Assembly (NCBI GenBank): GCA_015056325.1
Contig: SVGL01000006.1
Span: forward strand, 1 to 64,000
Length of the DNA: 64,000 bases
Reading direction: 5' to 3'
Source: Clostridiales bacterium
GTDB lineage: Bacteria; Bacillota; Clostridia; Christensenellales; Aristaeellaceae
Numbering within the stretch: position 1 is the first letter of the stretch; the number at the start of each line of letters is the position of its first letter. Below, piece after piece: positions 59,571 through 64,000 of the stretch. The position numbers and the translations under genes are program-made. The notes under the pieces were generated by a model, which was given only the letters and a program-made list of their open reading frames with translations, was not told the origin of the DNA and searched no databases.

Positions 59571-60008
59571 ATGGAAAGACTCGGCGAAGTCACCAAGGTG
59601 GACGGCAAGTGGCTGGAAATCACCTTCTGCCGTCCCTCCGACTGCGACAAGTGCCACGCCTGCATCGGCGGTTCCAAGACAGCTGTCCTCCGTCTGGAGG
59701 GCAAAGCCAATGTGGGCGACAAAGCGCTGGTCGAGATGCCTGACAGCGTTGTCACCCAAGCATCCCTGCTGGCGTATATGCCGCCACTGTTCGGCCTGCT
59801 CATCGGCATGATCGCAGGCGACAAGCTGATTCCCCTGGAGAATTCCCTGGGCGGCGTGATCGGTGCCGTCGTGGGCCTCGCGCTGCCGCTGGGCTGGCTG
59901 CTGATGACCGAAAAAAAGCGCCGCCAGAATCCCAAGTGGACGCCACGCATCATCCGGATCATCCACACAACCGAAAACGAATCATCCATACCGCAAACAC
60001 AAATATAA
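59571..60008 (+). CDS. RseC/MucC-family redox membrane protein
   Basis: 145 residues of the SoxR-reducing RseC family. The N-terminal beta domain contains a cysteine cluster, DCDKCHACIGG, which may bind metal or an Fe-S cluster; two membrane helices follow (about 68-84 and 92-112, with G-x-x-G patterns) and a basic tail. In Clostridia such proteins are often near Rnf or redox genes. Here thioredoxin follows 14 bases later, suggesting a thiol-redox pair. AAAGGAG precedes; a TTG one codon earlier is an alternative start. Confidence 0.82.
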   Translation: MERLGEVTKVDGKWLEITFCRPSDCDKCHACIGGSKTAVLRLEGKANVGDKALVEMPDSVVTQASLLAYMPPLFGLLIGMIAGDKLIPLENSLGGVIGAVVGLALPLGWLLMTEKKRRQNPKWTPRIIRIIHTTENESSIPQTQI

Positions 60009-60022
60009 AGGAGGACATCATC

Positions 60023-60337
60023 ATGGCAAAAGACATTATGACTGCTGAATTCGACGCATTTATCAATCAGGACAAGCCCGTCCTGGTGGATTTCTGGGCT
60101 CCCTGGTGCGGCCCCTGCCGCATGGTGGCTCCGGTGGTGAATGAGATTTCCGCCGAGTATGCCAATGTGATCGAAGTGGGTAAGGTGGACGTGGACAAGT
60201 GCCCCGAATTGGCAAAGAAATTCCGCGTCATGTCCATTCCCACGCTGATCCTGTTCAAGAACGGCCAGATCGTCGATCAGAAGCTGGGCTTCCAGACCAA
60301 GAACGTGCTGGAAGATATGATCAAGAAGGCTCTGTAA
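60023..60337 (+). CDS. trxA: Thioredoxin
   Basis: 104-residue thiol-disulfide reductase. FWAPWCGPCRM with active-site Cys29 and Cys32, the cis-proline loop VMSIPTLILF and GQIVDQKLGF are all canonical. GGAGG precedes the ATG. Cytoplasmic (no signal). Co-transcribed with the RseC-like gene and ended by a strong terminator. Confidence 0.96.
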   Translation: MAKDIMTAEFDAFINQDKPVLVDFWAPWCGPCRMVAPVVNEISAEYANVIEVGKVDVDKCPELAKKFRVMSIPTLILFKNGQIVDQKLGFQTKNVLEDMIKKAL

Positions 60338-60343
60338 GCCGTC

Positions 60344-60378
60344 AAAAGCGGTCAGTCCTGCGGGCTGACCGCTTTTTT
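60344..60378 (+). terminator. Terminator after trxA
   Basis: AAAAGCGGTCAG, loop, CTGACCGCTTTTTT: perfect stem with a T-run. Confidence 0.93.
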
Positions 60379-60392
60379 CATGCAATTAACTC

Positions 60393-60421
60393 TTTCCTTT
60401 CCGAGCAAAGGGTGATATAAT
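60393..60421 (+). promoter_or_regulatory. Promoter of the second LCP unit
   Basis: TTTCCT, 17 bases, TATAAT preceded by TGA (extended -10). Leader of about 120 bases before the LCP gene. Confidence 0.65.
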
Positions 60422-60546
60422 AGGTATGTTACGGCCCGTAACGTGTTTTGTAGTACACACTTTTCACCTTTGGGATGATTTTCCCCAGCTGATTCGTTTA
60501 TTGTTTCAGCAGCTTTCCATAACAACCGCCAAGGAGTGACTGACTA

Positions 60547-61512
60547 ATGAAGCGTATTGTTGCATTCTTCCTGATGATGCTGATGATCCTGACCAGCCTG
60601 TCTGTGCTGGCGGACAGCCAGCCCACCCCGATCGAGACCGTCCCCTATGACCAGCTGCCTGAAAACCGTGCCGGTCTTTACCATTATCTTCTCCTGTGCA
60701 TGGATCACTGGAACGGCGGCACCAACGGCAACAGCGACGGCATCGTGCTGCTGACCTTCGATACGCTGGCCAACCGCATCATGCTGACCTCCTTCACCCG
60801 GGACTCCCTGGTGGTGCGTCCCGACGGCAAGATCGGCCGCATCAACTACATCGTCAAGGACTGGGGTCCCGAAGCGCTTTGCAAGGTCATCTCCACCCAC
60901 CTGAACATCAAGGTGGACAAGTATGTCATCTTCAACTTTCAGCAGGTAGCCAACATCGTTGACTACATGGGCGGCGTTGAGATCGAGATCGATGCCAACG
61001 AGGCCAACTACCTGCGCAAGTATCCCCTCTCCCCCTCCCAGACGACGCCTTCCATGGGCCGTGCCGGTACCTACCTGTTTACCGGCCGCGCCGCGGTCAT
61101 CTACATGCGCATCCGCAAGGCCGACAACGGCGGCGACTTCATGCGCACCCAGCGCGTGCGCAACGTCCTGTCCATTCTGGCGGACAAGTGCCGCGTGATG
61201 ACCTACGATCAGGCCAAGTCCCTGCTGGACAGCATTGTGGAGAACTCCACCACCACCAACATGTCCGCCGAGGACCTGGTGAAAGCGCTGGATCAAGCCT
61301 TCTCTCTGCGCTCCTGCGTGATTGAGGAGCTGCGGCTCCCGGTGAATGGCGGTTACAAGCAGATCCGCTATGCCGGCATGTCCGTGCAGGATATCGACTG
61401 GAACATGAGCCGTGCCGCCATGGAGGATTACCTGGAGTGCGGCTGGCTTGTCATCGAAGAGGTCAATGAAGACGGCTCAGAACTGGACGATGATGAATTT
61501 TTCCTTGATTAA
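60547..61512 (+). CDS. Second LytR-CpsA-Psr (LCP) family protein
   Basis: 321-residue exported LCP-domain protein. The N-terminus (MKRIVAFFLMMLMILTSLSVLA) looks like a cleavable signal peptide rather than the usual anchor helix. LCP residues: GNSDGIVLLTFD, TSFTRDSLV, then VIYMRIRKADNGGDFMRTQR with the conserved arginines. The acidic C-terminus ends ELDDDEFFLD. It lies 23 bases before the zinc-ribbon membrane protein. A role in attaching a wall polymer is likely; that it may be released from the membrane is unusual for the family. Confidence 0.87.
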   Translation: MKRIVAFFLMMLMILTSLSVLADSQPTPIETVPYDQLPENRAGLYHYLLLCMDHWNGGTNGNSDGIVLLTFDTLANRIMLTSFTRDSLVVRPDGKIGRINYIVKDWGPEALCKVISTHLNIKVDKYVIFNFQQVANIVDYMGGVEIEIDANEANYLRKYPLSPSQTTPSMGRAGTYLFTGRAAVIYMRIRKADNGGDFMRTQRVRNVLSILADKCRVMTYDQAKSLLDSIVENSTTTNMSAEDLVKALDQAFSLRSCVIEELRLPVNGGYKQIRYAGMSVQDIDWNMSRAAMEDYLECGWLVIEEVNEDGSELDDDEFFLD

Positions 61513-61535
61513 TTGAAAAGCAGGAGCTTATCTGA

Positions 61536-63365
61536 ATGAGATGCCCGAACTGTAACCAATGGAACCGTGCCAATTTGCCCAGATGCTTCCACTGCGGCAC
61601 GGAGTTCCGCCAGCATGAGTCGGTGACGCCCTCCTGGCGTGCTCAGCTCAAAGAAGGCAAGGCCAAGGAGTACATTCGCGTAGACGAAGACGGCGACATC
61701 AGCGTCTCCCCGGATGACCGCGAGGTGCTGGCAGCTGAAATGGCGGAGCTCAAGGCCCGTAAAGCAGCCGGACAGCAGCTGCAGGAGCGTCTCCGCACCG
61801 AGGCTGAAAGCCGCACCGCTGCCCCCGTTGTCCATGTGAATATGCCGGAGGAGCCCCCGAAGGAGGAGGAACCCTTCCCGATGGCAGAGGAGGGCATCAC
61901 CCGCACGGAAGACGCCTCTGCCTCCGAGCCTGTCCAAGCAGTTCCCGACGTTGCTTCCCCGCCCCTCCGCCGCAGCCGTAATCCCCGCGGCACCCGCGTT
62001 GTGCTGGCCTCTTCCCAATGGGAGGACAGCCGCGCCTACGACCCGGTGGTGGACGCCATGCAGCAGAACAACGTCTTCCAGACGCCCCCGAACCTGAAAG
62101 AGCTGGGCCCGCTGCCCTCCCGCCGTATGTCCCACCGCAAACTGATCCGCTTGATCACCCTTTTCCTGGTGATCGGCGTGGTAGGTCTGGTGGGCCTGCT
62201 CGGCTTCACCGTTTATCAGAGTCAGAAGGAAAAGGAGCGGGAAAAGAACCGGGCGCTGGTCACTGCATCCATCGTCAACGATCAGGCTGCCCACACCATT
62301 CTCATCCCCGGTGAGGACGGACAGCAGATCTTCATCAGCAACGAGGAAATCCGCGCGAGCTACCCGGTGGTGGGCGGATTCGCCACCATTGAGATTGCCG
62401 ACCATGTCTGGTACGAAAACATCGAAAACATCACTGAGGAAAGCATGAGCGTGACGCTCCTGCCCTATGTGAAAACCGCCTCCCGCCAGAAGCCGCTGGA
62501 GCCCATCACCTATGACATCGTCATTCCCCTCAGCCCGATCCAGCTGGTCACGCCTGAACAGCTGCGTACCGAGGTTACCACAGCCATGTACTCCATGCTC
62601 TTCAATGTTCGCCCGGATTCCCGGGTGACCATCAACGGCGTGGATGTCTCCGACACGGTGAACGAGCGTGGCGAATTGACCTATAACGCCACCGTACAGC
62701 CTATCGGCGACAACGTATATCATGTTTCCGTCCGCAGTCCCTACTGCCGCGATAACACGATGACCGTCACCCTCTTCCGTGAAGTGCAGGAGATCCCGCT
62801 GGACCTGTCCGCTACCACCTATACCTCCACCAGCAATAAGGTCATCCCTATCGACTGCACCACCATCCCCGGTGCGGAGATCGAGATTCTCTCCCCCTTC
62901 ACCGACCTCAAGATCACTGATCTGGACACCACGGGTGAGTTCTCCTTCAACGCTGTGTTTGACCATATCGGCTACAACACCATCTCCATCACCGCATCCT
63001 ATCCCGGCAAGAAGACCTCCCGCGTGGATTACACCATCTACTACGTCCCCAGCCCGGATGATTACACCATCAAAGCTTGGCCGCTGAATCGCGATGCGGA
63101 GTACAACGAGCTGCTCAACAACATCGAAGCCCGATCCGCCAAATCAACCGTGTATCTTGGCGTGGGCACCATCGCCTACCTGGTCAGCGATGAAAAGCCT
63201 CAGCTGGCTGTCATGTACTGCTCTGATGATGGCACGACCCGCCCGGTGCTGCTGGAGAACCAGACCAAGACCACCTGGAAGGTCGGCGAGTACTACAAAA
63301 TCTACTGCGACGCCTACGGTGTGTACAACGGCATGCCCTGGCTGATCGCCCGCTATACCTACTAA
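61536..63365 (+). CDS. Zinc-ribbon, single-span membrane protein with exported beta domains
   Basis: 609 residues, not assigned to a named family. Residues 1-25: zinc ribbon MRCPNCNQWNRANLPRCFHC and G; 26-195: acidic, proline-rich, probably disordered cytoplasmic part; about 207-228: one membrane helix (LITLFLVIGVVGLVGLLGF); 235-609: exported region of several beta-sandwich-like units (VTINGVDVSDTVNERGELTY, ITDLDTTGEFSFNAVFD, ASYPGKKTSRVDYTIYYVP) and a C-terminal SH3-like part (GEYYKIYCDAYGVYNGMPWL). The layout is that of a sensor or a wall-spanning protein linking a cytoplasmic zinc module to the envelope. GGAG precedes the ATG. Same transcript as the LCP gene and the next gene. Confidence 0.75.
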   Translation: MRCPNCNQWNRANLPRCFHCGTEFRQHESVTPSWRAQLKEGKAKEYIRVDEDGDISVSPDDREVLAAEMAELKARKAAGQQLQERLRTEAESRTAAPVVHVNMPEEPPKEEEPFPMAEEGITRTEDASASEPVQAVPDVASPPLRRSRNPRGTRVVLASSQWEDSRAYDPVVDAMQQNNVFQTPPNLKELGPLPSRRMSHRKLIRLITLFLVIGVVGLVGLLGFTVYQSQKEKEREKNRALVTASIVNDQAAHTILIPGEDGQQIFISNEEIRASYPVVGGFATIEIADHVWYENIENITEESMSVTLLPYVKTASRQKPLEPITYDIVIPLSPIQLVTPEQLRTEVTTAMYSMLFNVRPDSRVTINGVDVSDTVNERGELTYNATVQPIGDNVYHVSVRSPYCRDNTMTVTLFREVQEIPLDLSATTYTSTSNKVIPIDCTTIPGAEIEILSPFTDLKITDLDTTGEFSFNAVFDHIGYNTISITASYPGKKTSRVDYTIYYVPSPDDYTIKAWPLNRDAEYNELLNNIEARSAKSTVYLGVGTIAYLVSDEKPQLAVMYCSDDGTTRPVLLENQTKTTWKVGEYYKIYCDAYGVYNGMPWLIARYTY

Positions 63366-63379
63366 AACGAGGTGACCCC

Positions 63380-64000
63380 ATGTTCCGACTGCTGATCCTG
63401 CTGCTCATTGCAGCACTGCTGCCCCTTGGCAGCGTCGCGGAAGCACCTGTCTCCTTCGCGGATGACCTGACGGCTGTCTACACCTGGCCTGAGGGCGCCC
63501 CCGAGTCCGAAGCCAGCTATGTGTACCGCTGTACCTACCCACAGCTCGCGGGAGACGAAGCCATCGCCCAGACCATCAACAACATCTACCAGTACGAAGT
63601 CAGCTATGCTCTGGACTTTGACTGCCCGATGAACGGCTCCAGCCATGACCCGGCGGAGGGCCAGATGCAGGTGGATGTCACCTACGAGGTGACCCACCTG
63701 AGCAGCGACCACCTGTCCATCCGGATCGATAAGGAAGTAACCATTGGCGAAAGCTGCGTCCGCGTGGTAACAGCCCACACCTTCCCCCTGACGGGTGAGC
63801 GCGCCGGTACCGTCATATCTCTTCCGTACCTGCTTGGCGTGATCAAGCAGGGCGAGACGGACGAATGGCTCATCGACCGCCAGACCGCCAAGGTGGACGC
63901 CTGTGCTCGCGACATGGTGTGGTTCCTGGTGGAGCGGGCCATGAAGCAGGAGAACAGCCCCATCTATCCGGATATGACCCTGGAGGAGTTCGAATGGGGC
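63380..64000 (+). CDS. Exported DUF4163/DUF3298-like protein, cut by the window end
   Basis: The frame stays open to the last base; 207 codons are visible. Signal peptide MFRLLILLLIAALLPLGSVA, then a domain with CTYPQLAGDEAIAQTINNIY, VDVTYEVTHLSSDHLSIRI, a block ending ISLPYLLGV, which resembles DUF4163 followed by DUF3298 as in RsiV-like extracytoplasmic domains. No membrane anchor is visible in the part present. GAGGTGA four bases before the ATG. It lies 14 bases after the zinc-ribbon gene. Function unknown; lysozyme or wall-fragment sensing is known for RsiV only. Confidence 0.75.
   Translation, partial: MFRLLILLLIAALLPLGSVAEAPVSFADDLTAVYTWPEGAPESEASYVYRCTYPQLAGDEAIAQTINNIYQYEVSYALDFDCPMNGSSHDPAEGQMQVDVTYEVTHLSSDHLSIRIDKEVTIGESCVRVVTAHTFPLTGERAGTVISLPYLLGVIKQGETDEWLIDRQTAKVDACARDMVWFLVERAMKQENSPIYPDMTLEEFEWG

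Overview
The window is a stretch of chromosome from a spore-forming, anaerobic, G+C-rich member of the Firmicutes (Clostridia; a gut lineage is likely but is inference). Supporting signs are a Prp protease beside an L27 that carries a Prp-cleavable N-terminus, a complete spoIIIAA-AH cluster, HPr kinase, a dgt-dnaG-rpoD block, CpsB/C/D-type regulators, a Na+-pumping oxaloacetate decarboxylase and many secreted proteins with short signal peptides ending in ALA-E or similar. No tRNA, rRNA, insertion sequence, prophage or CRISPR array was seen.

Layout. 1-1.7 kb: end of the rplU-prp-rpmA operon and a DUF554 membrane protein. 1.7-7.7 kb: a minus-strand surface-polymer control module (LCP ligase, CpsC chain-length protein, CpsD tyrosine kinase, CpsB phosphatase), divergent from an unusual stand-alone NdvB/GT84-like membrane protein that has lost its DxD motif. 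7.7-12.4 kb: RluA-type pseudouridine synthase, polysaccharide pyruvyl transferase, topoisomerase III and a small membrane protein. 12.6-22.7 kb: PEP carboxykinase, an rRNA/tRNA methyltransferase, oligoendopeptidase F, a GH43 glycosidase and the four-gene oxaloacetate decarboxylase Na+ pump. 23-26 kb: dnaX behind an operon of small DUF2500-like membrane proteins, including a 59-codon gene. 26-35.5 kb: GNAT, NUDIX, HD phosphohydrolase, a 1,551-residue secreted SdrD-repeat protein, DegV, YcxB-like and CNNM/CBS proteins. 35.7-45.8 kb: a secreted protein with an IGGADGPT peptide, YajC, a cysteine-rich protein, VanW, GH3 glycosidase, HAD phosphatase, HPr kinase and a ROK glucokinase. 46-52.6 kb: dgt-dnaG-rpoD, then trmK, Nif3-like and a zinc-ribbon protein. 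52.8-64 kb: 5'-nucleotidase, L,D-transpeptidase plus spoIIIA operon behind a very good sigma-E-type promoter, RseC-like and thioredoxin, a second LCP protein, a zinc-ribbon membrane protein and a DUF4163-like protein cut by the window edge.

How the parts fit. PckA and the oxaloacetate decarboxylase could together turn PEP into pyruvate through oxaloacetate while saving energy as ATP and a Na+ gradient. GH43, GH3, HAD, HPrK and glucokinase fit import and intracellular use of plant oligosaccharides under carbon-catabolite control. Two LCP proteins, CpsBCD, VanW, pyruvyl transferase and L,D-transpeptidase are cell-envelope functions. The most unusual items are the degenerate GT84 protein, the shortened SpoIIIAF/SpoIIIAG, the L,D-transpeptidase at the head of the spoIIIA operon, the secreted IGGADGPT protein, the cysteine-rich protein and the DUF2500-like operon. 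Starts were moved inward from the longest open frame where a ribosome-binding site clearly favoured an internal codon; base composition and homology were judged by eye only.
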